Shown: piece by piece, positions 55,133-63,888 of the stretch
Position numbering within the stretch: the stretch's first letter is position 1
Layout: each line of letters opens with the position of its first letter
The notes under the pieces: model-generated
What the model was told of the DNA's origin: nothing
Databases searched by the model: none
The model's input: only the letters and a program-made list of their open reading frames with translations
Position numbers and translations under genes: made by a program
From: Actinoplanes sp. NBC_00393
GTDB lineage: Bacteria; Actinomycetota; Actinomycetes; Mycobacteriales; Micromonosporaceae
Length of the DNA: 64,000 bases
Direction: 5' to 3'
NCBI RefSeq assembly: GCF_036053395.1
Contig: NZ_CP107942.1
Span: 4,802,501-4,866,500, forward strand

Positions 55133-55858
55133 CTACCAGGAGCTGATCAGGGTGCGTGCCCCGAATTCGGCTCCCACGAGCAGCGCCGAGAACGTGACTG
55201 CGGCTAGGGCGACGGTTCTTCCGCGACGGCCCAGCCACGCCGCAACGGCGATGCCCCCGCCCCACGGCAACCCGTACATGAGTCCGAACTGGCCGAGCAT
55301 GGTCACCGTCCGGAACGCCATCGTGAACGACGCCACTGCTACGGGCAGGCCGATCGCTACGACCAGCGCCGCCACCATGTAGGCCGGCTTCTTCGGCCGG
55401 AGGGCGCGCCATCCGGTGGCCGGCTCACGCCACAGCAGCGCCATGCTCACCGAGCCGGCCACCGCCCCGCACATCGCTACCACTGCGGCGAGAACCACCA
55501 CCCAGGCGAGATCGGTCTGTCGCATCCCGCCGCTGGCCCCGGAGGTGTTGAACCAGTCCCGCACCGCCACGAGCCCGTGCCCACATACCTGCGCCGCCAG
55601 TACCATCGCGACCACCGCCGCCGACCGCCTCCACTGCGGCCGGGCCGCTAACGCGAGTCCGGCCGCTGCCAAGCCCGGCAATAGCAGCCACAGCACCCAG
55701 AAGTACTCCCAGAGGTACTCCCACGTGCCGTCACCGGTGGAAACCCGGCCCGGTACCACAGCGGCGGCTCCGGCGACGACTGCACACGTCGTGACCGCTA
55801 CACCCGCGGCGGCCGCCGTCACGGGCCGCGCTGCCGACTCGTCCTTACGTATTGCCAT
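55133..55858 (-). CDS. Multi-span membrane protein, unknown function
   Basis: A 241-residue protein with about six membrane segments (for example AVVAMVLAAQVCGHGLVAV and YMVAALVVAIGLPVAVASFT). No catalytic motif or recognised family. GGGAG precedes the ATG. It stands alone. Confidence 0.75.
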   Translation of the reverse strand: MAIRKDESAARPVTAAAAGVAVTTCAVVAGAAAVVPGRVSTGDGTWEYLWEYFWVLWLLLPGLAAAGLALAARPQWRRSAAVVAMVLAAQVCGHGLVAVRDWFNTSGASGGMRQTDLAWVVVLAAVVAMCGAVAGSVSMALLWREPATGWRALRPKKPAYMVAALVVAIGLPVAVASFTMAFRTVTMLGQFGLMYGLPWGGGIAVAAWLGRRGRTVALAAVTFSALLVGAEFGARTLISSW

Positions 55859-56228
55859 CGCTGCTCCCGGGCCGCTGGTTCATCTTCCACCGCAGCAAAC
55901 GCCCTAACGACGCACACGACACGTCACGGTTGGCTGACATGGGCCGACGGCAACTGCGGAGGAGTAACCGGCCCGTTCACCCGAGCCGGCACCGGGTGTC
56001 GAAGGACCTCGGCGAGCCATGCGGAATACGGTCGGCGGGGTGGAGGCATGGGTGACCGCGGTCGCGGTTGAAGACCGGCGGCCGGCGACCGAGACGCGGC
56101 CGGCCCGTCACGCGTGCAGGAACGGCCCGATCAGCGCCCACTGCTTGTCGGTCACGTCGCTCGGGTACGGCTTTCGATCACCCATGACCGCTGCGGTCGC
56201 TGCTCAATCATCCGGAGAACGTCGGCGG
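55859..56228. other. Intergenic region with a transposase scar
   Basis: This 370-bp gap contains the transposase fragment listed separately at 56108-56185. The rest (55859-56107 and 56186-56228) shows no gene, RNA or repeat that I can support. Confidence 0.6.
56108..56185 (-). pseudogene. N-terminal remnant of an IS5-family transposase
   Basis: An ATG opens MGDRKPYPSDVTDKQWALIG and then PFLHA before a TGA. This is the start of the IS5/IS4-type transposase DUF4096 domain. The remaining several hundred residues are missing, and no terminal inverted repeats are obvious at the edges. It is a leftover of an earlier insertion. Confidence 0.7.
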
Positions 56229-56876
56229 TCAGCGGAACAGGGTCGCGAGGAAGGCCGGGTCCACGCCGACCAGGGACTCGCGCAGGTGGATGCCGTCCGT
56301 GGGCGGCAGCTCCAGCTCGGCCGGGACCGCGAGCACCGCAGCGCCGGCGGCCAGGGCGCTGGTGGTGCCGCTCGGGGAGTCCTCGATCGCGACGCAGCGT
56401 TCGATCGAGACGCCGAGCAGGGCCGCGGCCCGCCGGTACGGCTCGGGGTCCGGTTTCGGCTTCTCCACCTCGTCGCCGCAGACCACGACGTCGAAGTTCT
56501 CGGCGCCCAGCGTCTTGAGGGCGACCTCGACCAGCCGCCGGCTCGTCGAGGTGACCAGGGCGGTCGGGATGCCGGCCGCACGGACCGCCAGGAGCAGTTC
56601 GGCCGCGCCGGGACGCCAGACCAGGCCGCCGGCGAAGAGTTCGTGGACGCGGTCGGTCAGCCAGGTCACGTCCGGCGCCTCGGGCCGGTCCGGCTGGCCC
56701 AGGTCGTCGCGGAAGATCTGCATGCTCAGCGCCATGCTGGTGCCGACCATGGCGAGCCGGGCGGTTTCGGAGAGCGTCCCGCCGGCGTGGACCGCCAGTT
56801 CGGCGAGCGCGATGCCCCACACCCGTTCGCTGTCGACCAGCGTGCCGTCCATGTCGAAAAGTACGGCGTCCAGCAA
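56229..56876 (-). CDS. HAD-family phosphatase / phosphoglucomutase-like
   Basis: A 215-residue HAD protein from TTG 56876, with GGGGGAG just upstream. Its motifs are LFDMDGTLVDSERV, VTSTSRR, KPKPDPE and IEDSPSG, with the cap domain in between typical of beta-phosphoglucomutase and sugar phosphatases. The ordinary DxD catalytic pair is present. Substrate unknown. Confidence 0.87.
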   Translation of the reverse strand: MLDAVLFDMDGTLVDSERVWGIALAELAVHAGGTLSETARLAMVGTSMALSMQIFRDDLGQPDRPEAPDVTWLTDRVHELFAGGLVWRPGAAELLLAVRAAGIPTALVTSTSRRLVEVALKTLGAENFDVVVCGDEVEKPKPDPEPYRRAAALLGVSIERCVAIEDSPSGTTSALAAGAAVLAVPAELELPPTDGIHLRESLVGVDPAFLATLFR

Positions 56877-56953
56877 AGCTCCCCCAACGTCGACCGACCG
56901 GGCCCATTCTGCTGGGCGGGCAGGCCGGGAGCCGACCGAATGTGACCGACGTG

Positions 56954-57652
56954 TCAGAGCCCGCAGTTCTGCAGCGAGTTCTCGTACCCGTTGACGAACG
57001 CGTCCATCCGCTGCTCGGCCGTGCCGTGCGCGCCCTCGGCGAACCACGGCTGGCCCGGTTCGTCGCCGACCGCGGCGAGGCCGTCGGCCAGTTCGCGGGT
57101 GTCGTCGTCCTGCATCTCGAGGTCGCCGTCGCGTACCTTGTCGCCGATGAACGCCCCGGCCATGCAGTCGGCCTGCAGCTCCTGCTCGATGGTGAACTGC
57201 TTGCGGATGCCGAGCCGGGCCTGGATGCCGTGCGCGTACTCGTGGCCGAGCAGGTAGTAGACGAACGCGTCGCCGATCTGCCGGAACGCTGCGAAGGCCC
57301 AGTTCACGTCGTATGCGATGAAGTCCCCGGCGGAGCAGTACACGGCGTTGTTGCGGGGCAGCGGTTCGCCGGCGCAGTCCAGCTCGCCGTCCCGCTCGTA
57401 CGGCACCACCTGCCGGATCGGCTGGAACCCGGCGCCGGTGCGCTGGAAGACACCGGTCCAGTACCGCTCGGCGACGTCCTGCGAAGCCCGGATGTCGCGG
57501 GCGAACTCCTCCGGGGTGTCGGTGCCGTCCGGGTCGACAGCGCCGGACCGGGCCGGTGCGGGAGCGGGAGCGGGATCCTCGACCGGAGGCAAGCAGCCCG
57601 CGGTGAACAGAGTCGACAGAAGGGCCAGCAGGACTACCGGGCGAGCACGCAT
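56954..57652 (-). CDS. Neutral zinc metallopeptidase lipoprotein (YpfJ-like)
   Basis: A 232-residue protein. The signal peptide ends in LFTAGC (lipidated Cys20), then a Pro/Ala-rich linker. The zinc motif is HEYAH (H137, E138, H141), and QELQADCMAG supplies the third ligand region. It resembles the neutral zinc metallopeptidase family. It would be membrane-anchored and face outwards. GGAGG precedes the ATG. Confidence 0.88.
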   Translation of the reverse strand: MRARPVVLLALLSTLFTAGCLPPVEDPAPAPAPARSGAVDPDGTDTPEEFARDIRASQDVAERYWTGVFQRTGAGFQPIRQVVPYERDGELDCAGEPLPRNNAVYCSAGDFIAYDVNWAFAAFRQIGDAFVYYLLGHEYAHGIQARLGIRKQFTIEQELQADCMAGAFIGDKVRDGDLEMQDDDTRELADGLAAVGDEPGQPWFAEGAHGTAEQRMDAFVNGYENSLQNCGL

Positions 57653-57882
57653 GCGGTCCTCCAGGACGGGTGTTCCACGGTAGCCATGGATACCAATCCG
57701 GGCCGCGGGCCAAACCCCGGGCTCCGGGGTGTCCCTGAGCCGGCGTGGGTGGTGACCCCCACCGAAATCTCCGCGCGCACTCCCCCGCGGGACGGACGTT
57801 TCCCCGCCCGCGCACCGAAACACTGAGCTGGCCGGCCGGGGCGAACGACGCCCCGGCCGGACCACGACAACGAGGGGGAGAC

Positions 57883-58650
57883 GTGACAGCGACGGATACC
57901 GGCGGACCGGTGGCGGCGCGGGCGGACGAGATCTGGAAGGTCTACGGCACGGGCGAGGCCCGCGTCGTCGCGCTGCGGGGGGTCAGCGCCGACTTCGGAC
58001 GGGGTCGCTTCACGGCGATCATGGGGCCGTCCGGCAGCGGCAAGTCGACGCTCATGCACTGCCTGGCCGGACTGGACACGGTCGACCGTGGCACGGTGCA
58101 CGTGGGTGGCACCGAGGTCACCAAGCTCAGCGACAAGGCACTGACCCGGCTGCGCCGGGACCGGATCGGTTTCATCTTCCAGCAGTTCAACCTGTTGCCG
58201 ACGCTGAGCGCGGCGGAGAACATCCGGCTGCCGCTGGACATCGCCGGCCGCAAGCCGGATCCGCAGTGGTGGGACATCGTGATCGACACGGTCGGCCTGC
58301 GGGACCGGCTCGGGCACCGGCCCAGCCAGCTCTCCGGCGGCCAGCAGCAGCGGGTGGCGTGCGCGCGGGCGCTGGTCGGCCGCCCGGACGTGATCTTCGC
58401 CGACGAGCCGACCGGCAACCTGGACTCCCGGTCGGGCGCCGAGGTTCTGGCGTTCCTGCAGGCCAGCGTGCGCGAGCACGGCCAGACCATCGTGATGGTC
58501 ACGCACGATCCGGTGGCGGCGAGCTACGCCGACCGGGTGGTCTTCCTGGCCGACGGCGCGATCGTCGACGAGCTGGCGAACCCGACCGCCGAGTCGGTTC
58601 TGGACACCATGAAACGCCTGGACACGCACGCCGACCCGGTGATGCTCTGA
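57883..58650 (+). CDS. ABC transporter ATP-binding protein, MacB/LolD type
   Basis: A 255-residue ATPase with Walker [10 protein letters not shown], signature LSGGQQQR and Walker B VIFADEP. GTG 57883 follows GAGGGGGAG at ideal spacing. The TGATG junction couples it to the permease. It is a second FtsX-type exporter, distinct from the one at 5043-8107 and without an adjacent two-component system. Confidence 0.94.
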   Translation: MTATDTGGPVAARADEIWKVYGTGEARVVALRGVSADFGRGRFTAIMGPSGSGKSTLMHCLAGLDTVDRGTVHVGGTEVTKLSDKALTRLRRDRIGFIFQQFNLLPTLSAAENIRLPLDIAGRKPDPQWWDIVIDTVGLRDRLGHRPSQLSGGQQQRVACARALVGRPDVIFADEPTGNLDSRSGAEVLAFLQASVREHGQTIVMVTHDPVAASYADRVVFLADGAIVDELANPTAESVLDTMKRLDTHADPVML

Positions 58651-61184
58651 TGCTGCGTGCCACGCTGAAGAGCCTGCTGGCCCGCAAGCTGCGGCTGATC
58701 CTGTCCGGGCTGGCGGTGATCCTCGGGGTGATGTTCGTGTCGGGTGCGCTGGTGCTCACCGACACGCTCAACCGGACCTTCGACTCGATCTTCGCGGACG
58801 CCTACGCGGCGACCGACGTCTCGGTTTCGGCGAAACCCAAGGTCGAGGTCTCCGAGATGGAGGGCGAGGAGGTGGCAGCGCCGCTGCCGGCCTCGATCGT
58901 GGAGACCATCAAGAGCCAGGCGGGCGTACGCTCCGCGACCGGCCGCGTCGACACCGACGGGGCACGGGTGATCGGGTCCGACGGCAAGGTGCTCACGTCG
59001 TTCGGCCCGCCGCGGATCGGCTCGAACTGGACCGGCACCGACGAGACGATGGAGATGCGCGACGGCCGCGGACCGGAGTCGGCCGGCGAGATCGCCATGA
59101 ACGCGACCACCGCGGAGCTGTCCGGTTACCGGGTCGGCGACCGGGTGGCCGTCCTCACGCAGCAGCCGAAACGCGAGTTCACCCTGGTCGGGGTCTGGGG
59201 TTACACCGGCGGCCGGGACAGCATCAGCGGCGTCCAGGAGGTCGCCTTCACCACGCCGGTGGCCCAGGAGCTGATGCTGGGTGAGAAGGGTGTCTTCACC
59301 TCGGTGCTGGTGCGCACCGCCGACGGGGTGACCCCGGACGAGCTGCGTGACCGGCTCGCCCCGGTGCTCGGCGCCGACTACCAGGTGAAGACCGGCGAGC
59401 AGCTGGCCGAGGAGAGTTCGGCGAGCATCAAGCAGGGTCTCGGCTTCTTCAACCAGATCCTGCTCGGCTTCGCCGGCATCGCGCTGTTCGTCGGCATCTT
59501 CCTGATCCTGAACACGTTCTCGATCGTGGTGGCCCAGCGCACCAAGGAGCTGGCGCTGCTGCGGGCGATGGGCGCCAGCCGCCGTCAGGTGATCAACTCG
59601 GTGCTGGTGGAGGCCGTCGTGGTCGGCCTGATCGCCGCGGTCCTCGGCCTGGCCGCCGGGGTCGGCGCGGGCGCCGGGCTCGCCCAGTTGTTCGGCAGCA
59701 TGGGCGGCGGCATGGAACTGGCCTCGATCGGGGTGCCGCTGTCTGCGGTGATCAGCGCGTTCGTGGTCGGGATCCTGGTGACCGTGGTGGCGGCGGTGCT
59801 GCCGGCGCTGCGCGCCTCCCGGATCGCGCCGATCGCGGCGATGCAGGACGTCGCCACCCCGGACCGGCCGCTCACCAAGATCACAGTGGCCGGGACGGTG
59901 GTCACCGCACTCGGCGCGGCCGGGCTGGGCCTCGGCCTGTTCGCCGACGCCGGCGACGCCACCCTGTGGCTGATCCTCGGCGGAGTGCTGGTCACCTTCA
60001 TCGGCATCGCGCTGCTCACTCCGCTGATCAGCAAGCCGGTGGTCTCACTGCTCGGCCGGCTCTTCTCCTGGTCGGTGCCCGGCCGCCTGGGCCGGCTCAA
60101 CTCCGGCCGCAACCCGCGGCGCACGGCGATCACCGCCGCCGCGCTGATGGTGGGCATCGCGCTGGTCACCGGCGTCACCGTGATCATGGACTCGGCCAAG
60201 AGCAGCCTCAAGAGCGAGGCCGCCCGGATCCTCAAGGCCCAGATCATGATCAGCGGGGATCAGGGCGGGCCGCGGCCACCCACGTACGATCCGGCGGTCC
60301 TGGACAAGACCGAGCAGATCCCGGGCGTACGCGCGGCAGCCGGCCTCTACAACGACCTGGTGCAGATCGGCGGCGACCGGACGTACGTGGCCGCCACCGA
60401 GGACCTGGCCGTGATGGGGCAGGCGTACGGGACGACAGCGCAGACCCTGCGCGACGACCAGATCGCGGTCAGCTCGCCGGAGGCCGCGGAACGGGGCTGG
60501 CAGATCGGCTCGACCGTCCCGATCCAGACGTCGCGCGGCGCGGAGCACACGTACACGGTCGCCATGCTGTTCGCCGAGAACGAACTGCCCGGCAGCATCC
60601 TGATGCCGGCCGCCGCGATCAAGGGCTTCGGGATCACCCAGCCGGTGCTCGGTTTCGTCCGGCTCGACGACGGCGTCCCGGTCTCGGCCGTGCTGCCGCA
60701 GGTCAAGGCGCTGCTGGCGGACAGTCCCGAGGTGTCGGCGACCGACCAGCAGACGTTCGTCGACGCTCAGGCGGCGCAGTTCGACCAGATCATCATGATG
60801 ATCCAGATCCTGCTGGGGCTGGCCATCCTGATCGCCGTACTGGGCGTGGTGAACACCCTTGCCCTGTCGGTGCTGGAACGTACCCGCGAGCTCGGCCTGC
60901 TGCGGGCCGTCGGGCTGGGCCGGGCCCAGACCATGCGGATGGTGACCGTGGAGGCCGTGGTGATCTCGGTCTTCGGCGCGCTGCTCGGCGTCGCGGTCGG
61001 CGCCGGCATGGGCAGCGCGGTGGCCCGCGCGCTGGAGAACGACGGCATCACCGAGATCGTGCTGCCGTGGGGCCGGATGGGCACCTACCTGGGCCTGGCC
61101 GCCCTGGTCGGGGTGATCGCGGCGGTGGCGCCGGCGATCCGCGCCGCCCGGCTCAACGTCCTGGGCGCCATCGCCCACGACTGA
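58650..61184 (+). CDS. FtsX-like ABC transporter permease
   Basis: An 844-residue permease with two FtsX-fold membrane blocks separated by periplasmic-type domains. VAQRTKELALLRAMGASRRQ and LERTRELGLLRAVGLGRAQ mark the two FtsX repeats. It should use the coupled ATPase to drive extracellular conformational changes or export of a lipid or peptide. A 14-bp hairpin follows it. Confidence 0.94.
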   Translation: MLRATLKSLLARKLRLILSGLAVILGVMFVSGALVLTDTLNRTFDSIFADAYAATDVSVSAKPKVEVSEMEGEEVAAPLPASIVETIKSQAGVRSATGRVDTDGARVIGSDGKVLTSFGPPRIGSNWTGTDETMEMRDGRGPESAGEIAMNATTAELSGYRVGDRVAVLTQQPKREFTLVGVWGYTGGRDSISGVQEVAFTTPVAQELMLGEKGVFTSVLVRTADGVTPDELRDRLAPVLGADYQVKTGEQLAEESSASIKQGLGFFNQILLGFAGIALFVGIFLILNTFSIVVAQRTKELALLRAMGASRRQVINSVLVEAVVVGLIAAVLGLAAGVGAGAGLAQLFGSMGGGMELASIGVPLSAVISAFVVGILVTVVAAVLPALRASRIAPIAAMQDVATPDRPLTKITVAGTVVTALGAAGLGLGLFADAGDATLWLILGGVLVTFIGIALLTPLISKPVVSLLGRLFSWSVPGRLGRLNSGRNPRRTAITAAALMVGIALVTGVTVIMDSAKSSLKSEAARILKAQIMISGDQGGPRPPTYDPAVLDKTEQIPGVRAAAGLYNDLVQIGGDRTYVAATEDLAVMGQAYGTTAQTLRDDQIAVSSPEAAERGWQIGSTVPIQTSRGAEHTYTVAMLFAENELPGSILMPAAAIKGFGITQPVLGFVRLDDGVPVSAVLPQVKALLADSPEVSATDQQTFVDAQAAQFDQIIMMIQILLGLAILIAVLGVVNTLALSVLERTRELGLLRAVGLGRAQTMRMVTVEAVVISVFGALLGVAVGAGMGSAVARALENDGITEIVLPWGRMGTYLGLAALVGVIAAVAPAIRAARLNVLGAIAHD

Positions 61185-61198
61185 GCGACTCAGCGCAG

Positions 61199-61229
61199 GG
61201 GCGGCCCCGGCACGATGCCGGGGCCGCCC
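61199..61229. terminator. Bidirectional terminator between the FtsX permease and SRPBCC genes
   Basis: Arms GGGCGGCCCCGGCA and TGCCGGGGCCGCCC form a perfect 14-bp stem with a 3-nt CGA loop. Both flanking genes point toward it. Confidence 0.85.
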
Positions 61230-61241
61230 TGTTCGCGTCGA

Positions 61242-61682
61242 TCAGGCCAGGATCTTGTCGAGCTTGGTGAAGCTGGAGCCCCAGCCCTCGCGCGCGCCCT
61301 CGTGCATGACCTCGGGGAACGGGCTCTGGGTGAGGACCAGGCGGGTGCGGCCGCCCTCCTCGTCGTGGAACTCGATGCGCATGCGCAGCACCTCGGCGCC
61401 GAAGTCCGGGATGTGCGCGACGTTCTCCTCGCCGACCAGCAGCTCGTTCTCCACGACCTCGACGAAGGTGGCGTTGACCGGCGAGACGACGCCCGGGTCC
61501 TCGTCGTTGACCATGGAGAAGCGCTGGTGGCCGCCGGCCCGCACGTCGAGGTCGACGCTGTCGCGGGGCACCGACCAGCCGACCGGGCCGAACCAGGCGG
61601 CCAGCTGCTCCGGGTCGGTGAAGGCCCGGTACACCAGCTCGCGGGGGGCGTCGAAGATGCGGGTGATGACGAGCTCAGTCAT
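61242..61682 (-). CDS. SRPBCC/AHSA1-domain protein
   Basis: A 146-residue START-like protein: ITRIFDAPRELVYRAFTDPE at the N-terminus, PREDS-like loops and a C-terminal helix (GWGSSFTKLDKIL). Such proteins bind hydrophobic ligands or act as Hsp90-activator-like proteins. Its first 8 bp overlap the ArsR gene, so it is co-transcribed with and probably controlled by it. Confidence 0.87.
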   Translation of the reverse strand: MTELVITRIFDAPRELVYRAFTDPEQLAAWFGPVGWSVPRDSVDLDVRAGGHQRFSMVNDEDPGVVSPVNATFVEVVENELLVGEENVAHIPDFGAEVLRMRIEFHDEEGGRTRLVLTQSPFPEVMHEGAREGWGSSFTKLDKILA

Positions 61683-62010
61683 TGGTTTTCTCCTCCTGCA
61701 GGCGCTTGAGGTGGGCGTCGAGACGCGCGAAGTTGTCGTCCCAGAACCGGCGGTACCGCTCCATCCAGGCCGTCGCCTCGCGCAGCGGCGCCGCCTCGAG
61801 CCGGCTGGATCGCCACTGGGCCGAGCGGCTGCGCGAGATGAGACCGGCGTTCTCCAGCACCTTCAGATGCCGGGAGATCGCCGGGAGGCTGATGTCGAAC
61901 GGCTCGGCGAGCTCCGTCACGGTCGCCTCCCCCTCGGCGAGGCGCGCGAGGATGGCGCGCCGCGTGGGGTCGGCGAGGGCCGCGAAGATCACACTGAGCC
62001 GGTCGGTCAT
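61675..62010 (-). CDS. ArsR-family winged-helix repressor
   Basis: A 111-residue regulator with winged HTH (EGEATVTELAEPFDISLPAI, then SRHLKVLENAGLI). No Cys cluster for metal sensing is visible, so it is not a classical metal sensor; members of this type pair with SRPBCC genes and repress them. The start lies against a 32-bp palindrome, the likely operator. Confidence 0.9.
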   Translation of the reverse strand: MTDRLSVIFAALADPTRRAILARLAEGEATVTELAEPFDISLPAISRHLKVLENAGLISRSRSAQWRSSRLEAAPLREATAWMERYRRFWDDNFARLDAHLKRLQEEKTND

Positions 62011-62042
62011 TTAACCTCCCCGTTAATTAACGAAGAGGTTAA
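62011..62042. promoter_or_regulatory. Palindromic operator upstream of the ArsR gene
   Basis: TTAACCTC (62011-62018) and GAGGTTAA (62035-62042) flank a perfect inner palindrome, GTTAATTAAC (62022-62031), all centred at 62026.5. It abuts the ArsR start at 62010, consistent with autorepression. Confidence 0.75.
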
Positions 62043-62060
62043 GAGGTGACCGCGCCGCTG

Positions 62061-62615
62061 TCAAACCTTGCTGGGGATCCGGCGGTGCAGCTCGGCGAGC
62101 AGGACCTCCGGGCCGGGCGACATCAGGCCGACGTCGATGACGTACGCCACCTCGGCGCCACGACGCCGGATCCGCGGTGGCCCACCCTTGCCGGGCTGCA
62201 CCGTCGCGTAGTCCTCGGCCACCGGCGTGACCACCAGTTCGGTGAACGGCCCCCACCCGTGCAGCGCCACCGATCCGATCCCGGACCAGGGCAGATGGAT
62301 CGGCCGGCGCCCGGTCGCGGCGAAGTCGATGCCGTGCACCGAGGTGTGCAGCCAGCCGAGCCGGCGCCAGAACAGCAGCAGGACCATGGCCGCGACGACC
62401 GCCGGCACGATCAGCGTGGCCTCGGCGTAGAGCACGATGTCGCCACCGCCCGGCCGGTAGCCGGCCGCCATCTTGATCAGCAGGGTGATGGCGAGCATCG
62501 GCACCCAGCAGGCGGCTAGCACCCAGAGCGCCGTCACGTAGAACATGCCGCGCGCCTGGATGAAGCTCACGGTGTCGTCGGTGGGCCCGAGTACCTGGTC
62601 AACGTGATCAGCCAT
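62061..62615 (-). CDS. Membrane protein with possible PH-like domain
   Basis: A 184-residue protein with two N-terminal membrane segments (TALWVLAACWVPMLAITLLI, AEATLIVPAVVAAMVLLLFW) and a C-terminal beta-rich region (GWLHTSVHGIDF, IHLPWSGIGSVALHGW) reminiscent of bacterial PH domains. CATAAT lies 6 nt before the ATG. It points away from the PAC2 gene. Confidence 0.7.
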   Translation of the reverse strand: MADHVDQVLGPTDDTVSFIQARGMFYVTALWVLAACWVPMLAITLLIKMAAGYRPGGGDIVLYAEATLIVPAVVAAMVLLLFWRRLGWLHTSVHGIDFAATGRRPIHLPWSGIGSVALHGWGPFTELVVTPVAEDYATVQPGKGGPPRIRRRGAEVAYVIDVGLMSPGPEVLLAELHRRIPSKV

Positions 62616-62711
62616 AAGCGGATTATGCTCGGATAAATCAGGTGATTTTGGCGCGGAGCGTTAATCCGGCACGCCGAGTACGGCCGACGGGTGCGTGTCG
62701 GAACCCGCACG

Positions 62712-62717
62712 TAGGCT
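62712..62717 (+). promoter_or_regulatory. Putative -10 box of the PAC2 gene (leaderless)
   Basis: TAGGCT lies 7 nt before ATG 62725, with no ribosome site. Confidence 0.5.
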
Positions 62718-62724
62718 GTGTGCC

Positions 62725-63594
62725 ATGACTGAGTTCGACGGCCTCCCGCTGCTCCGCTCCCCCGTGGCGATCGCTGCCTTCGAGGGCTGGAACGACGCTG
62801 CGGATGCTTCGACCGCGGCCGTGGAACACCTCGAGCAGGTCTGGGAGGCCCGTGAGGTCACCAGCATCGACCCCGAGGACTTCTACGACTTCCAGGTCAG
62901 CCGGCCCACCATCACCATGGCCGAGGGTGAGACCCGCAAGATCGAGTGGCCGACCACCCGGTTCACGGTGGCCAGCCCGCCCGGCGCCGAGCGCGACGTG
63001 GTGCTGATCCGCGGCATCGAGCCGAGCATGCGGTGGCGCACCTTCTGCGAGTCGGTGCTGGAGATCTGCCACAGCCTCGAGGTGAACCGCATCGTGCTGC
63101 TCGGCGCGCTGCTCGCCGACGTGCCCTACACCCGGCCCCTGCCGATCAGCGGCACCGCGTCGGACCGCGAGATCGCCGAGAAGTACAAGGTGGTTCCGAC
63201 CCGCTACGACGGCCCCACCGGCATCGTCGGCGTGCTCCAGGAGGCGTCGAGCCGGGCCGAGCTGGACGCGCTGTCGTTCTGGGTGCACGTGCCGCACTAC
63301 GCCAACAACCCGCCCTGCCCGAAGGCGACGCTCGCCCTGCTCAGCCGGATCGAGGACGTGCTCGACCTGCCGGTGCCGATGGCGGACCTGGCCGAGCAGG
63401 CCGACGAGTGGGAGAAGAAGGTCCGCGCCGCCGCCGAGCAGGACTCCGAGCTCGGCGAATACGTGCGGGAGCTGGAGGAACGGGTCGGCGACGCCGGCAT
63501 CCAGCCGCTGACCGGCGACGAGATCGCCAGCGAGTTCGAGAAGTACCTGCGGCGCCGGGGCGGTTCGGCGGGTCCCACCGCAGGTTCCTGGTAG
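62725..63594 (+). CDS. PAC2-family protein
   Basis: A 289-residue protein of the PAC2 family, named after a eukaryotic proteasome assembly chaperone. AAFEGWNDAADASTAAVEHL, MRWRTFCESV and VPHYANNPPCPKATLALL are conserved. In mycobacteria a PAC2-family gene lies near the proteasome locus. The role in actinobacteria is unproven; an assembly function for PrcBA is only suggested by the family name. No membrane segment. Confidence 0.88.
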   Translation: MTEFDGLPLLRSPVAIAAFEGWNDAADASTAAVEHLEQVWEAREVTSIDPEDFYDFQVSRPTITMAEGETRKIEWPTTRFTVASPPGAERDVVLIRGIEPSMRWRTFCESVLEICHSLEVNRIVLLGALLADVPYTRPLPISGTASDREIAEKYKVVPTRYDGPTGIVGVLQEASSRAELDALSFWVHVPHYANNPPCPKATLALLSRIEDVLDLPVPMADLAEQADEWEKKVRAAAEQDSELGEYVRELEERVGDAGIQPLTGDEIASEFEKYLRRRGGSAGPTAGSW

Positions 63595-63618
63595 GTCACC
63601 GCAGGCTCTGGTTACACC

Positions 63619-63655
63619 GTCGTGCTCCGGGTGCGGGCCGCACCCGGAGCACGAC
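63619..63655. terminator. Bidirectional terminator between PAC2 and DUF397 genes
   Basis: Arms GTCGTGCTCCGGGTGCG and CGCACCCGGAGCACGAC form a perfect 17-bp stem with a 3-nt loop. It separates two convergent genes. Confidence 0.85.
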
Positions 63656-63659
63656 CGGC

Positions 63660-63857
63660 TCACATGGCGAGCCGGGCCTGCGCGGCGATCTGGTCGAGGA
63701 AGACGTCCCAGTCGGCGCGCGAGAATTGCAGAGCAGGCTGACCAAGGTTCTTACTGTCGCGCATGGCGATCCGGTCGTCGCCGACCGCGGCCACCTCCAC
63801 GCATGCACCTGTCGCGCAGAACGAGCTGCGCTCCCACTTCATTGTGGTGTCGTTCAT
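63660..63857 (-). CDS. DUF397 domain protein
   Basis: A 65-residue protein with the DUF397 pattern: WERSSFC near the start, CVEVA, then VGDDRIAMRDSKN. DUF397 proteins are numerous in actinomycetes and usually lie beside an XRE-type regulator, with which they may form a regulatory pair. The gene upstream at the window edge is only partly visible and cannot be identified as that partner. Confidence 0.9.
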   Translation of the reverse strand: MNDTTMKWERSSFCATGACVEVAAVGDDRIAMRDSKNLGQPALQFSRADWDVFLDQIAAQARLAM

Positions 63858-63888
63858 TTCAGCCTCTCATGATGTATTGAAACCGCCC

